From CAYWIT01 sp964458415 (GTDB lineage: Bacteria; Pseudomonadota; Alphaproteobacteria; Micavibrionales; UBA2020): a stretch of DNA of 64,000 nucleotides. Shown here piece by piece: positions 34,440 to 42,600 of the stretch. The position numbers and the translations under genes are program-made. The notes beneath the pieces are model-generated. The model saw only the letters and a list, made by a program, of their open reading frames with translations, was not told the origin of the DNA and did not search any database. Position 1 is the first letter of the stretch, and every line of letters starts with the position of its first letter. The stretch lies in assembly GCA_964458415.1 (NCBI GenBank), contig CAYWIT010000004.1, positions 88,780 through 152,779 on the forward strand, given 5' to 3'.

Positions 34440-36377
34440 TTATTCCCCGGCAGCCACCGCAATGGCATCCAGCAGGGACCGTTTCGAAAGAAGCTCCGGC
34501 AGGACGATACCCTCCGGGGCGCCGGGCCCGTAGACGATGTTAAAGGGGATGCCGTATCGACCAAATTTCTTCAGATAGAGAGAGATGGATTCGTCGCGGT
34601 GCGTCCAGTCTGCCTGCAGCCGCAGGAAGTTTTCGGCGCCGATCGCGGTTTGAACATCCTCTTGTTCCAGCACCAGACGTTTGTTGGCTTTGCAGGTCAG
34701 GCACCAGTCCGCCGTGACATCGACAATCACGGTTTTCCCGTCTGCCAGCGCCGGGGCGATAAGGGCCTGATCGAATTTCTGCCAGCCCGTATCCAGCGTC
34801 GGCGTTGTCGAAATGGTGACAAGCACGTTGGCGAGCCAGAGCGCGGTCAGGGCGAGTGCCACCGCCAGAATTTTCTTCAGCGTGACCATCCATTTTCCGG
34901 GTTTTGGCATATGTTTGAAAAGCTTTGGCGAAAGGGCCAGCAAAATATAGGGGAAAGCCAGCCCCAGCCCCAGAAAAGTAAAAATGGTGAAGATGTCGAA
35001 AGTGCCGCGGGCGAGGGCGAAGCCGACGGCGGTGCCGAGAAACGGCGCCGTGCAGGGGGTCGCCAGCAGCGTGGCAAAGGCGCCGGTCAGGAAGTGCCCT
35101 GTCAGGGTGGGTTCGTGTTCATGTTTGGCGGGAATATTTCTGGCGATGAAGCGTGGCAGCGGAATTTCAAAGGCACCCCACATGTTCAGGGCAAAAAGCA
35201 CCAGCATGATGATCAGGAAAACAAGAAAAGCGGGGTGCTGGAACTGCAGGCCCCAGCCAATGGTTGATCCGGCCGATTTAAGGGCGGCCAGAATGCCGGC
35301 CATCAGCCAGAAGGAGCATAAAATACCGAAGGCCGAAGCCATGAAGTTGCGGAAGATCGTCCGCCGGTTTTCTTTGCCGCCATGGCTGACGACGGAAAGA
35401 ATTTTGAGCGACAGCACGGGCAGGACGCAGGGCATCAGGTTCAGGATAAGTCCGCCCAGAAAAGCGAAGAAGATGATGCGGAGATCAAGAAACTCCAGCA
35501 GCCCCTGCAGCGGCGTTTCAGGTGCGGGGACGGCTGTTGGTGCCACCGGTTCCAGCGTGAGTCCGGCTTGCTCGGCCAGAATATCGCCATCCACATAGGT
35601 CAGGGTAAAGTCTGTGGCCGAGAGCGCATTCTGTTGCATCTCCAGCGGATCCGTTGAATGGCTCATCAGGCGAAAAACCGTTTTTCCCGTTTCAGAATCG
35701 TGAGAGATTTGCGGGGCGCTGAAAATAATCCCGGATTCATGTTCAACGAACAGATCCGCGCCTTTGGAGGGGCTGTGCGGTAAAACAGATGTTGTGACAA
35801 GGTAGGTATTGTTGCCGCTGTCATAGGAGAGGGTCGGATTGTCAAACCGGAGGCCTGCCGCGGGAGCCGGAATTTTTTTCAACGCCGCCTGAAATTCTTC
35901 CGCCCGTGCGCTGGTAGCGCTTTCTCCGGCGGGCAGCGTAAAGGAGAGTTTATGTGTTTCGGGGACGCAAATATCCTTGCAGACAAGCAAATCAAGCTGC
36001 AGCGCAAGGTTGAGCGGGGCGCCAGGCGTTTCCGGCGTCAGGGTGACGGGAAAAATCACCGTATTCTTGTAGCCAAAGCTTTCAAGGTCAAGGGTGGTAA
36101 AGCGGTGCGGTGCGGGCCAGCTGATGACGGCGTCCTTCAGGTTTTCCGATCCGCTCCAGTCGAAATGCGGGGCAAGTCCGGCATCGCCCGGGTTGCGCCA
36201 ATAGGTGTCCCACCCGGCGTCAAGATCCAGCCGGACGGCAAGGGGAATGCTTGCGTCCTGCCCAACGGCGGTCTGCGGGCTGAAAATTTCAGCGCGGACA
36301 TGCTGGGGCTGCGGCGCCTGCGCAAAGGCCGCGGCGGCAAAGAATAAAGTGAAAAAGACGGCGAAAATCCGGTGCAT
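34440..36377 (-). CDS. DsbD/ScsB-type thiol:disulfide transmembrane reductase
   Basis: This 645-residue protein has a signal peptide (FFTLFFAAAAFAQA). A periplasmic N-terminal domain with the cysteine pair CKDICVPETHK follows. About eight membrane spans between 295 and 520 carry LNLMPCVLPVLSLKIL and ATPCTAPFLGTAVG, the two-Cys transmembrane relay. The C-terminal thioredoxin-like domain has CLTC in DWCLTCKANKR. It moves electrons from cytoplasmic thioredoxin across the membrane to periplasmic thiol proteins. Related ScsB proteins can serve copper stress. A TTG 18 bases upstream is in frame, but the ATG at 36377 has AAAGGA at good spacing. Confidence 0.9.
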   Translation of the reverse strand: MHRIFAVFFTLFFAAAAFAQAPQPQHVRAEIFSPQTAVGQDASIPLAVRLDLDAGWDTYWRNPGDAGLAPHFDWSGSENLKDAVISWPAPHRFTTLDLESFGYKNTVIFPVTLTPETPGAPLNLALQLDLLVCKDICVPETHKLSFTLPAGESATSARAEEFQAALKKIPAPAAGLRFDNPTLSYDSGNNTYLVTTSVLPHSPSKGADLFVEHESGIIFSAPQISHDSETGKTVFRLMSHSTDPLEMQQNALSATDFTLTYVDGDILAEQAGLTLEPVAPTAVPAPETPLQGLLEFLDLRIIFFAFLGGLILNLMPCVLPVLSLKILSVVSHGGKENRRTIFRNFMASAFGILCSFWLMAGILAALKSAGSTIGWGLQFQHPAFLVFLIIMLVLFALNMWGAFEIPLPRFIARNIPAKHEHEPTLTGHFLTGAFATLLATPCTAPFLGTAVGFALARGTFDIFTIFTFLGLGLAFPYILLALSPKLFKHMPKPGKWMVTLKKILAVALALTALWLANVLVTISTTPTLDTGWQKFDQALIAPALADGKTVIVDVTADWCLTCKANKRLVLEQEDVQTAIGAENFLRLQADWTHRDESISLYLKKFGRYGIPFNIVYGPGAPEGIVLPELLSKRSLLDAIAVAAGE

Positions 36378-36452
36378 GGCAGGGTTCCTTTTCAAGAAGA
36401 ATCATACCCTAATTCGCTACCGGAAAGAAATAGTTACGGCAGGACTGCCGGA

Positions 36453-37877
36453 TTATCCGGAAATCGCACGTCTGAGAATTTCGATATCCTCGGCCAAGGC
36501 GCGGTCTGTTGCCATCAGCTCTTCAATCCGGCGGATGCCATGGATAATGGTTGTATGGTCGCGGCCGCCGAATTTCCGGCCGATTTCGGGAAGGGAGTGT
36601 TCGGTCAGGACTTTTGCCAGATACATGGCAATTTGTCTTGGGCGGGCCACGTTGCGGGCGCGGCGTGGCGAGTGCATATCGGAAATCCGGATATTGTAAT
36701 GCGCGGTCACCTTGCGCTGGATATCCTCGATCGAAATGCGGCGGTCATGCGAGCGCAGCAGATCGCGCAACAGGTCCTCGGCGCTTTCGACGGTCAACGG
36801 TCTGCCGATCAGCTCGACATGGGCGATCAGGCGATTGAGGGCGCCTTCAAGCTCGCGCACGCTCGCGGCGATGCGGTGCGCCAGAAATTCCAGCACCTCC
36901 TGCGGCACATTGCGTTTCAGCATAGCGCATTTTGATTGCAGGATGCCCAGGCGTAGCTCGTAGGTGGTCGGATGTATGTCGGCCACCAGACCCCAGCCGA
37001 GGCGCGAGCGCAGACGTTCCTCCAGACCGTCGAGATCTGTCGGACTTTTATCGGCGGAAATAATGATCTGGCGGTTCTGGTCGATCAGCGCGTTGAAGGT
37101 GTGGAAGAATTCTTCCTGTGTTGATTCCTTGCCGCAGATGAACTGGATATCGTCGATCATCAGCACATCGACATTGCGGCACTGTTCCTTGAAAGACATC
37201 ATGTCCTTGCTGCGCAAGGCGCGGACGAACTGGTACATGAACTTTTCCGCCGACATGTAAACGACTTTTCTTTCCGGTGTGCGGGCCCGGATTGCCCAGC
37301 CGATGGCGTGCATCAGATGGGTTTTGCCAAGGCCGACGCCGCCATAGAGAAACAGGGGATTAAAGGCAACGGCATCGCTTTCCGCCACGCGGCGGGCAGC
37401 GGCATAGGCGAGCTCGTTCGGCTTGCCGACAATGAAGTTGTCAAAAGTAAAGCGTGGATCAAGCTGCGAGGAAAGTGTGTCAGGGAGGGCGGGTTGCGCC
37501 GATTCAGATGCGCTGTTTTCGTTGGCAACGGCAACCGGCACGAATGCCGCAGCGGTTTTTTTCGCCGGTGCCGTTGTGGCAACCGTCAGGTCAATGCGGG
37601 TGGCGGGAGAATGGTTCTGTGTCCAGAGCTCGAGAATGCGGGAACTGTAATGGGCTTTGACCCAGTCACGGACGAGGCGTGTCGGCGCGGAAATTGCCAG
37701 GACACCGCCGGAGAAAGAAGAAAACGCCAGTGGCTCGATCCAGCTGCGGAAGGCCATATCGCCAAGCTCGGCATGCAAAATGGCGCAAAGCTGTTCCCAG
37801 CGGTCCATTGCCGGGAGCGCTGTCCCCGTCTCGCCGGTTTCCTGCCGTGCCGTCGCCGTATTTGCGCTTTCAAACAT
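36453..37877 (-). CDS. dnaA: Chromosomal replication initiator DnaA
   Basis: This 474-residue AAA+ initiator has domain I (about 27-100, WEQLCAILHAELGDMAFRSW) and a flexible domain II. The ATPase domain has Walker A GGVGLGKTH at 179-187 and Walker B VLMIDDIQFI near 238. Domain IV carries the DnaA-box recognition helix GGRDHTTIIHGIRRIEE near the end. It binds DnaA boxes and melts the origin. A TTG 12 bases upstream is in frame; the ATG at 37877 is preferred, with GGGAGG just ahead. rpsT lies 364 bp upstream in the same direction. Confidence 0.96.
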   Translation of the reverse strand: MFESANTATARQETGETGTALPAMDRWEQLCAILHAELGDMAFRSWIEPLAFSSFSGGVLAISAPTRLVRDWVKAHYSSRILELWTQNHSPATRIDLTVATTAPAKKTAAAFVPVAVANENSASESAQPALPDTLSSQLDPRFTFDNFIVGKPNELAYAAARRVAESDAVAFNPLFLYGGVGLGKTHLMHAIGWAIRARTPERKVVYMSAEKFMYQFVRALRSKDMMSFKEQCRNVDVLMIDDIQFICGKESTQEEFFHTFNALIDQNRQIIISADKSPTDLDGLEERLRSRLGWGLVADIHPTTYELRLGILQSKCAMLKRNVPQEVLEFLAHRIAASVRELEGALNRLIAHVELIGRPLTVESAEDLLRDLLRSHDRRISIEDIQRKVTAHYNIRISDMHSPRRARNVARPRQIAMYLAKVLTEHSLPEIGRKFGGRDHTTIIHGIRRIEELMATDRALAEDIEILRRAISG

Positions 37878-38109
37878 CCTGCCTCCCAATCGCTTCGCTG
37901 CGTTATATCTTTTCCTGCAGAAAGGGCTGAAAAATCCGCGGCCCTGCCCTGCGGCAAAGCTGTCTGAAGCAGGCCCTTCCTGTGAACTTCACAAGCGGCG
38001 CGGAAAGATTCGCACGTCAAAAATAAAGGGATTGAACGGCGTTGTTTCTGTGGAGCTTGTGAAGTGAAGGCACCTTACAGGGTGCGCCAGATTCGCAGCA
38101 AGGGGAGAG

Positions 38110-38118
38110 TGTGGATAA
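38110..38118 (-). promoter_or_regulatory. DnaA box (perfect)
   Basis: TGTGGATAA on the plus strand is the exact complement of the E. coli consensus TTATCCACA. It lies 233 bp upstream of the dnaA start, next to an AT-rich stretch. Autoregulation of dnaA or origin function are both possible. Confidence 0.6.
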
Positions 38119-38159
38119 CTTTAAAAAAGAAAGAAACGTATCAAATTATGAACTTTTAA

Positions 38160-38179
38160 TTTTTATGCGCGCATAAAAA
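38160..38179. repeat. 20-bp perfect palindrome
   Basis: TTTTTATGCG followed by CGCATAAAAA is a perfect 20-bp palindrome with no spacer. It abuts and partly overlaps the rpsT terminator. Its centre GCGCGC and AT arms could be a protein site; as RNA it would make a hairpin with a minimal loop. Confidence 0.7.
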
Positions 38180-38210
38180 AACGCCGCGTTGATTCGGCGG
38201 CGTTTTTTAT
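38175..38210 (-). terminator. Rho-independent terminator of rpsT
   Basis: Stem AAAAAACGCCGC (38176-38187) pairs with GCGGCGTTTTTT (38197-38208) around a nine-base loop. Read on the minus strand it ends in a T-run and lies about 35 bp after the rpsT stop. The A and T tracts on both sides make it potentially bidirectional. Confidence 0.9.
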
Positions 38211-38241
38211 TTTCCGGCAGCTTCCTTGCGGAAGGCGGAAA

Positions 38242-38508
38242 TTATTTTTTGAGCGCTTTCACGCGTTTGGAAAGGCGGGAGACTTTGCGCGCTGCTGTAT
38301 TCTTATGCAGAAGACCTTTGTCTGCGCTGCGCTGGATTTTCGGCTGTGCGGCTTTCAGCGCTTCCTTGGCGGCGCCTTCGTCACCGGCCTGAATGGCTTC
38401 CTCTACCTTGCGGATATAGGTGCGCATTTGCGATGTGCGGCTTTTGTTGGCGACGGCGGCGCGTGCATTGCGGCGGACACGTTTTTTTGCTGACTTGTGG
38501 ACGGGCAT
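38242..38508 (-). CDS. rpsT: 30S ribosomal protein S20
   Basis: This 88-residue basic helical protein begins MPVHKSAKKRVRRNARAAVA and contains NKSRTSQMRTYIRKVEEAI. It ends in KGLLHKNTAARKVSRLSKRVKAL. S20 binds 16S rRNA at the bottom of the small subunit and helps early assembly. The length and sequence are standard. It is followed by its own terminator, so dnaA downstream probably has a separate promoter. Perfect DnaA boxes lie on both sides of the gene, at 38110 and 38638. Confidence 0.96.
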   Translation of the reverse strand: MPVHKSAKKRVRRNARAAVANKSRTSQMRTYIRKVEEAIQAGDEGAAKEALKAAQPKIQRSADKGLLHKNTAARKVSRLSKRVKALKK

Positions 38509-38637
38509 AGTTTCCTGTTCTCTTTCTTACATTCTTTGAATTCTTTTTCTGCGGCGACCGGCAGAATCATGCTCTGCCTTGAAATACCACAGGGATTTGG
38601 GTTTTTTAGAGGGATTTTCAGATAAAGTCAAGATGCG

Positions 38638-38646
38638 TGTGGATAA
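38638..38646 (-). promoter_or_regulatory. Second perfect DnaA box
   Basis: TGTGGATAA, the same orientation as the box at 38110. It lies in the 155-bp gap between the enoyl-CoA hydratase stop (38664) and the rpsT start (38508), upstream of rpsT. Confidence 0.55.
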
Positions 38647-38663
38647 AAGGCAATCTCTTGATT

Positions 38664-39440
38664 TTACTGGTCTTTAAAGCTCGCCGGGCGCTTTTCGACA
38701 AAGGCGGCCATGCCCTCTTTCTGGTCGGCGCTGGCAAAAGTGGCATGAAACAGGCGTCTTTCAAAGCGGAGCCCCTCTGTCAGGGTGGTTTCATAGGCCC
38801 GGTTGACCGATTCTTTGACCATCATGGCGGCAGGGGTGGAAAAGCCGGCGATTTTGGCGGCGACCTTCAATGTTTCAGCCATCAGCTCGGCGGCGGGAAC
38901 GATTCTGGCGACCAGACCGGCGCACTCGGCTTCGGTGGCGTCCATCATGCGTCCGGTCAGGCAGAGCTCCATCGCCTTGGCTTTACCGATCAGGCGGGTA
39001 AGACGCTGGGTGCCGCCGGCTCCCGGAATGGTGCCGATGGTGATTTCCGGCTGGCTGAATTTGGCTGTATCCGCCGCCAGAATGAAGTCGCACATCATCG
39101 CCAGTTCGCAGCCGCCGCCCAGGCAGTATCCGGCAACGGCGGCGATAACGGGTTTGCGGCAGCGCGCCGTGCGCTCCCAGTTGCGCGTGATAAAATCCTC
39201 TTTATAGGCGTCGATAAAATTTTTCGTGGCCATTTCCTTGATATCGGCGCCGGCGGCGAAAGCTTTCTCGCTGCCGGTCAGGACGATGACGCGCACAGTG
39301 TCGTCGGATTCAAAGCCGTCCAGCGCGGTTGTAAGTTCATCCATCAGAGCCTGACAGAGCGCGTTAAGAGCCTTGGGGCGGTTGAGCGTGATGATGCCGA
39401 TCCCGTCTTTTTTTTCGGTCAGGATGTTTTCAAAGGTCAT
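38664..39440 (-). CDS. Enoyl-CoA hydratase
   Basis: This 258-residue crotonase-family enzyme hydrates 2-enoyl-CoA in beta-oxidation. Both catalytic glutamates are present: Glu112 in LGGGCELAM and Glu132 in QPEITIGTIPGAGG. The oxyanion-hole region AFAAGADIKEM is also clear. The GTIPGAGGTQRLTR stretch is almost identical to mitochondrial short-chain enoyl-CoA hydratase, which supports hydratase rather than isomerase activity. The gene overlaps the upstream small secreted protein gene by 4 bp. The order mutM, hypothetical, hydratase, rpsT, dnaA recurs in alphaproteobacteria. Confidence 0.93.
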   Translation of the reverse strand: MTFENILTEKKDGIGIITLNRPKALNALCQALMDELTTALDGFESDDTVRVIVLTGSEKAFAAGADIKEMATKNFIDAYKEDFITRNWERTARCRKPVIAAVAGYCLGGGCELAMMCDFILAADTAKFSQPEITIGTIPGAGGTQRLTRLIGKAKAMELCLTGRMMDATEAECAGLVARIVPAAELMAETLKVAAKIAGFSTPAAMMVKESVNRAYETTLTEGLRFERRLFHATFASADQKEGMAAFVEKRPASFKDQ

Positions 39441-39826
39441 TCTTTTGCTTTCGGGGTAGGAGAGAGGCTGAAATGGATGCGCAGCATGGGGCCGCCGTGG
39501 TCCGCGCGGAGGGAAAGCCTCTCGCCGTCCCGCAGATAGTTCTGCAGGCCGAAGTCGTCCCGGCCCAGAGGCCGCCAGCCCAGTTGCGGCAAATTTTTAT
39601 CATAGTAAGTGAGAACCTGCTTTTCGTCGGATCCGGTTTCCGTGGTGGTTTCGATGATGCGGCCGTCCGGCGTATCGAAAATAATAGTGTTCTCCGGCAA
39701 CTCGGTCATGTTCTGCATCAGGGGCAGATCGTCGATGGCTTGCGAATAGGCGACGTCTTCGGCGGAGGCCCCGACGGGAGCCCCCAGCACAAGCAGAACA
39801 GCCATCATGCACAGGATTCTTTCCAT
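39437..39826 (-). CDS. Small secreted protein of unknown function
   Basis: This 129-residue protein has a signal peptide (ILCMMAVLLVLGAPVGASA, cleavage near residue 22). A mature domain of about 105 residues follows with PENTIIFDTPDGRIIETTTE, then VLTYYDKNLPQLGW and LSLRADHGGPMLRIHFSL. The YYDKNLPQLGW segment resembles small periplasmic domains in which a beta hairpin follows a helix, but I cannot name a family. It overlaps the hydratase gene by 4 bp and lies 13 bp after mutM. Co-transcription is likely; a functional link is not shown. Confidence 0.78.
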   Translation of the reverse strand: MERILCMMAVLLVLGAPVGASAEDVAYSQAIDDLPLMQNMTELPENTIIFDTPDGRIIETTTETGSDEKQVLTYYDKNLPQLGWRPLGRDDFGLQNYLRDGERLSLRADHGGPMLRIHFSLSPTPKAKE

Positions 39827-39839
39827 GTTGCCAGTGTAG

Positions 39840-40685
39840 TTATTTCTGTTTTACCGGGCAATAGAAGGTTGAGCGCCCGCCCTGGATAAGACGTTGTATC
39901 CCTCTTTTGCCCCTTCTTTTTTGACAGGTGCAGCCGGGACAATTTTGTCCGGCCTTGTCATAGACGGCCCATTTGTGCTGGAAATAGCCGAGTTCGCCGT
40001 CAGTCTGCACATAGTCGCGGAGCGAGCTGCCGCCGGCGGCAATTGCCGCTTTGAGCACGCGGCGGATGGCGTGCGCCAGTTTCCCGCATTCCGCCGCCGT
40101 TAAATCTCCTCCGGCGCGGCGTGGATCAATCCCGGCATAAAACAGTGCTTCGGCGGCGTAGATATTGCCGACCCCGACGACAAATTTCTGGTCCAGAATG
40201 ATCAGTTTGATGGCGGCCTTTTTGCCGTGCAGCTTTTCCGCCAGATAGGCCGCATTGAATTTTTTATCGAAAGGGTCCGGCCCCAGATGCGCGAAGAGCG
40301 CATGTTTGTCAAGTTCGCCCGTCGGAGCCAGATCGACCCGTCCGAAACGCCGCGCGTCGTTGAAAACGATTTCCGTGCCGTTATCGAGGGTCAGGCGCAG
40401 GTGATCGTGTTTTTGCAGCGGCTGCTTTTCGCTTTTAGGCCGGATGAGCAGCCGTCCGGACATGCCCAGATGCAGCAGCAGTGTCTGCCCGCCCGCCAGA
40501 TGGATCAGAATATATTTGGCACGGCGCGCGGCAGAGATAACTTTCCGGCCCTGCAGCGCGGAAAGATTTTTCGGGAAGGGCGCGCGAAGGTCGGGACGAA
40601 AGGTCTCCACTCTGGCGAGCTTGCGCCCTGTCAGGGCCCGTGACAGGCCGCGCACGATGGTTTCAACTTCGGGCAGCTCTGGCAT
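39840..40685 (-). CDS. mutM: Formamidopyrimidine-DNA glycosylase with altered zinc finger
   Basis: This 281-residue base-excision repair enzyme removes 8-oxoguanine and formamidopyrimidines. The catalytic N-terminus PELPEVE is intact (the Pro left after Met removal and Glu), with Lys56-type region and the helix-two-turn-helix VGVGNIYAAEALF near residue 170. The C-terminal zinc finger is unusual. The first pair is present as CPGC followed by TC, but the second pair reads GGRSTFYCPVKQK where CPxCQ is expected, so the fourth Cys is replaced by Lys. Activity cannot be judged from sequence. Confidence 0.93.
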   Translation of the reverse strand: MPELPEVETIVRGLSRALTGRKLARVETFRPDLRAPFPKNLSALQGRKVISAARRAKYILIHLAGGQTLLLHLGMSGRLLIRPKSEKQPLQKHDHLRLTLDNGTEIVFNDARRFGRVDLAPTGELDKHALFAHLGPDPFDKKFNAAYLAEKLHGKKAAIKLIILDQKFVVGVGNIYAAEALFYAGIDPRRAGGDLTAAECGKLAHAIRRVLKAAIAAGGSSLRDYVQTDGELGYFQHKWAVYDKAGQNCPGCTCQKRRGKRGIQRLIQGGRSTFYCPVKQK

Positions 40686-40709
40686 GGGGATGTCCCCTGA
40701 AGGTTCAAA

Positions 40710-41210
40710 TCAGCTGGCGACGGCGGATTTTTCTTTTTCGGCCTGCAGACGCTTCATTTCGTTCACATAGATGGTTTCGAACGAAATCGGCGTCAGATAG
40801 AGCGGGGGATAGCCGCCCTGCGCTGTCGCGCTGGCGATGATTTCGCGCGCGAAGGGGAAAAGCAGCTTGGGAACCTCGACCATCAGGACGGCCTGATGAT
40901 GTTCCTTCTGGATGTCCTTGAGCACGACCAGCGCGCCGTAATGCAGATCGGCGATAAAGCAGAGTTTGCCGCCGTTTTTCTGTTTGGCTTCAACGCGGAA
41001 ATGCACGCTGCATTCATAAGTCTCGTCCTTGATCGCCTGATGCTTCAGGTAGATCTGGACATTGGTTTCGGGCTGCGGCCAGCCGCTGACGAGGCTTTCC
41101 GGCGCATTCGGGTTTTCAAACGACAGGTCCTTGATGTACTGGGCGATGACCTGAATGCCGGGCATCGGCTGTTGCTGCGGGGCGGCAGGTTTATCCTGTT
41201 CGGTTGTCAT
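40710..41210 (-). CDS. secB: Protein-export chaperone SecB
   Basis: This 166-residue SecB has the family core GIQVIAQYIKDLSFENPNAP, the strand ECSVHFRVEA, and the C-terminal LFPFAREIIASATAQGGYPP followed by LYLTPISFETIY. It holds preproteins unfolded and hands them to SecA at the membrane. The N-terminal extension (MTTEQDKPAAPQQQ) is short and disordered. fxsA lies 62 bp upstream on the same strand and the Tim44-like gene runs the other way; this secB-fxsA-tim44-mltA neighbourhood is alphaproteobacterial. Confidence 0.95.
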   Translation of the reverse strand: MTTEQDKPAAPQQQPMPGIQVIAQYIKDLSFENPNAPESLVSGWPQPETNVQIYLKHQAIKDETYECSVHFRVEAKQKNGGKLCFIADLHYGALVVLKDIQKEHHQAVLMVEVPKLLFPFAREIIASATAQGGYPPLYLTPISFETIYVNEMKRLQAEKEKSAVAS

Positions 41211-41272
41211 GGCGGTGCTCCTGATGAAAATATGATTGTTTCAGATAACATGGCAGATCGTCCGGCGCAAGA

Positions 41273-41746
41273 TCAGCGGTCTTTTTTGTCTTCGAGATGG
41301 TGGAATTCGCCCTCGATGACGGAGTCATGTTTTTCCGCCGTGTGGCCGTGGCGCGCCCGATAAACGAAATAATCCCCGTTTTCGGAAAAATGCCGGAACA
41401 TCATGTCAGATTCCCTGATCAGGCGCTGGAAAATCCAGTGCCGGAACAGGGGGAGCGCCAAGGGGAGTGCTAGAAAGTCACTGATAAAGCCCGGGAAGAT
41501 TAGCAGCAGTCCGGCGCCGAAAAGGCAGAGGCTGTCGAACATGGCCTGCATGGCGGCTTGGTCGTCGTTTTGTGCCAGCGGCTGTTTCGGCAAGCTTCCA
41601 TTTTTCAGAAAATGAAGGCCGCCAACGGTTGCGGCAAATAACCATAAAAAGCTCCAGCCAAGACCGATGTCGCCGCCGATGGTGATAAAGCCGATTATTT
41701 CTATAATCGGCAGGGCGGCAAGAACAAGAAGCAAGATATAAAGCAT
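41273..41746 (-). CDS. fxsA: FxsA-family membrane protein
   Basis: This 157-residue protein opens with MLYILLLVLAALPIIEIIGF. A second segment (GLGWSFLWLFAATVGGLHFL) and a third hydrophobic block near residue 78-105 (LFGAGLLLIFPGFISDFLALPLAL) match FxsA. In E. coli FxsA is a cytoplasmic membrane protein that relieves F-plasmid exclusion of T7; its normal role is unclear. The ATG at 41746 is chosen over a start 66 bases upstream because the membrane segment begins at once and AAGGACG precedes it. The tail is charged and cytoplasmic. Confidence 0.88.
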   Translation of the reverse strand: MLYILLLVLAALPIIEIIGFITIGGDIGLGWSFLWLFAATVGGLHFLKNGSLPKQPLAQNDDQAAMQAMFDSLCLFGAGLLLIFPGFISDFLALPLALPLFRHWIFQRLIRESDMMFRHFSENGDYFVYRARHGHTAEKHDSVIEGEFHHLEDKKDR

Positions 41747-41885
41747 GAGGGTCGTCCTTTTTTTAACCGCGCGCGGCTGAATCAGGGTAAAGTTCATTTT
41801 ACAGGGGCGCAAGGATTATCAAGAGTTGACTTTGGGGGCTTCTTCCTCAATTTTGAGAGGGAAATCTTTTTTAAAAGAGGCGGAT

Positions 41886-42578
41886 GTGTATCTGGATATT
41901 CTGATTTTTGCAGCCATCGCGGCTTTTCTGATTTATCGCCTGAACGCCGTTTTGGGAACGCGTCATGGCGGGGAGCGGGAACGGCCAAACCCCTTTGCGG
42001 CTGCGGCGCCAAAGCCGGGTGTGGTGGATGTGGAACCGCAAAAAGTCGTGCCGTTTGCCAAAGCCCGCACGCCGCTGGCCGGATTCGAGGCTCTGGTCGA
42101 TGCGGAAGCGAACAAGGACGGGCGGATTGAAACCGGCTTGTCCGAAATCGCCGCCGCCGATGCGCAATTTGATGTGCAGGGTTTTATGAATGGCGCGCGC
42201 GCCGCTTTTGAAATGGTCGTGTCGGCTTATAGCCATGGTGAAACAGAGACGCTGAAAAGCCTGCTGAGCCCGAAGCTGTTTCAGGGGTTCGAGGCCGGAA
42301 TCAAGGCCCGTCAGGCGGCAGGACATACTGTCGAGACAAAAATTCACCGGATCGCCCGGTCACAGATTATCGAGGCCCATCTGGGGGGCACGATGGCCTA
42401 TGTTACTGTGGATTTTGACGTTGAGGAGACGACCGTGACCCGCGATAGTGCCGGAAATATTGTCGAGGGCAGTCCCGAGCGCATTTTCAGCGTCGAGGAC
42501 ATCTGGACCTTTACCCGCGACACCCGCTCTGCCGATCCCAACTGGATTCTGATTGAAACCCGCGCGGTAGAGAAATAG
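41886..42578 (+). CDS. Tim44-like domain protein
   Basis: This protein of about 230 residues has an N-terminal membrane segment (YLDILIFAAIAAFLIYRL), a Pro/Ala linker, and a C-terminal Tim44-like domain from about 70 on. The domain includes FMNGARAAFEMVVSAYSHGE, then LLSPKLFQGFEAGI, and ends in DIWTFTRDTRSADPNWILIETRA. In mitochondria Tim44 anchors the import motor; bacterial relatives are inner-membrane proteins. A GTG start at 41886 with AAGAGG before it is most likely; a TTG 60 bases upstream is the alternative. It lies between fxsA and mltA, the standard neighbours. Confidence 0.85.
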   Translation: MYLDILIFAAIAAFLIYRLNAVLGTRHGGERERPNPFAAAAPKPGVVDVEPQKVVPFAKARTPLAGFEALVDAEANKDGRIETGLSEIAAADAQFDVQGFMNGARAAFEMVVSAYSHGETETLKSLLSPKLFQGFEAGIKARQAAGHTVETKIHRIARSQIIEAHLGGTMAYVTVDFDVEETTVTRDSAGNIVEGSPERIFSVEDIWTFTRDTRSADPNWILIETRAVEK

Positions 42579-42600
42579 GCTGTTGCCAAGGGGAACGCAG

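Larger units (their letters stand above)
37878..38241. promoter_or_regulatory. dnaA-rpsT intergenic region with dyads, a DnaA box and an AT-rich stretch
   Basis: No gene is seen in these 364 bp. They hold TGTGAA-C-TTCACA (37981-37993), a 9-bp inverted repeat CTTCACAAG (37987-37995) with CTTGTGAAG (38056-38064), a perfect DnaA box at 38110-38118, an AT-rich stretch at 38119-38181, a 20-bp palindrome at 38160-38179, and the rpsT terminator. This is where the dnaA promoter should lie, and the content would also suit an origin or an autoregulatory site. Confidence 0.55.
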
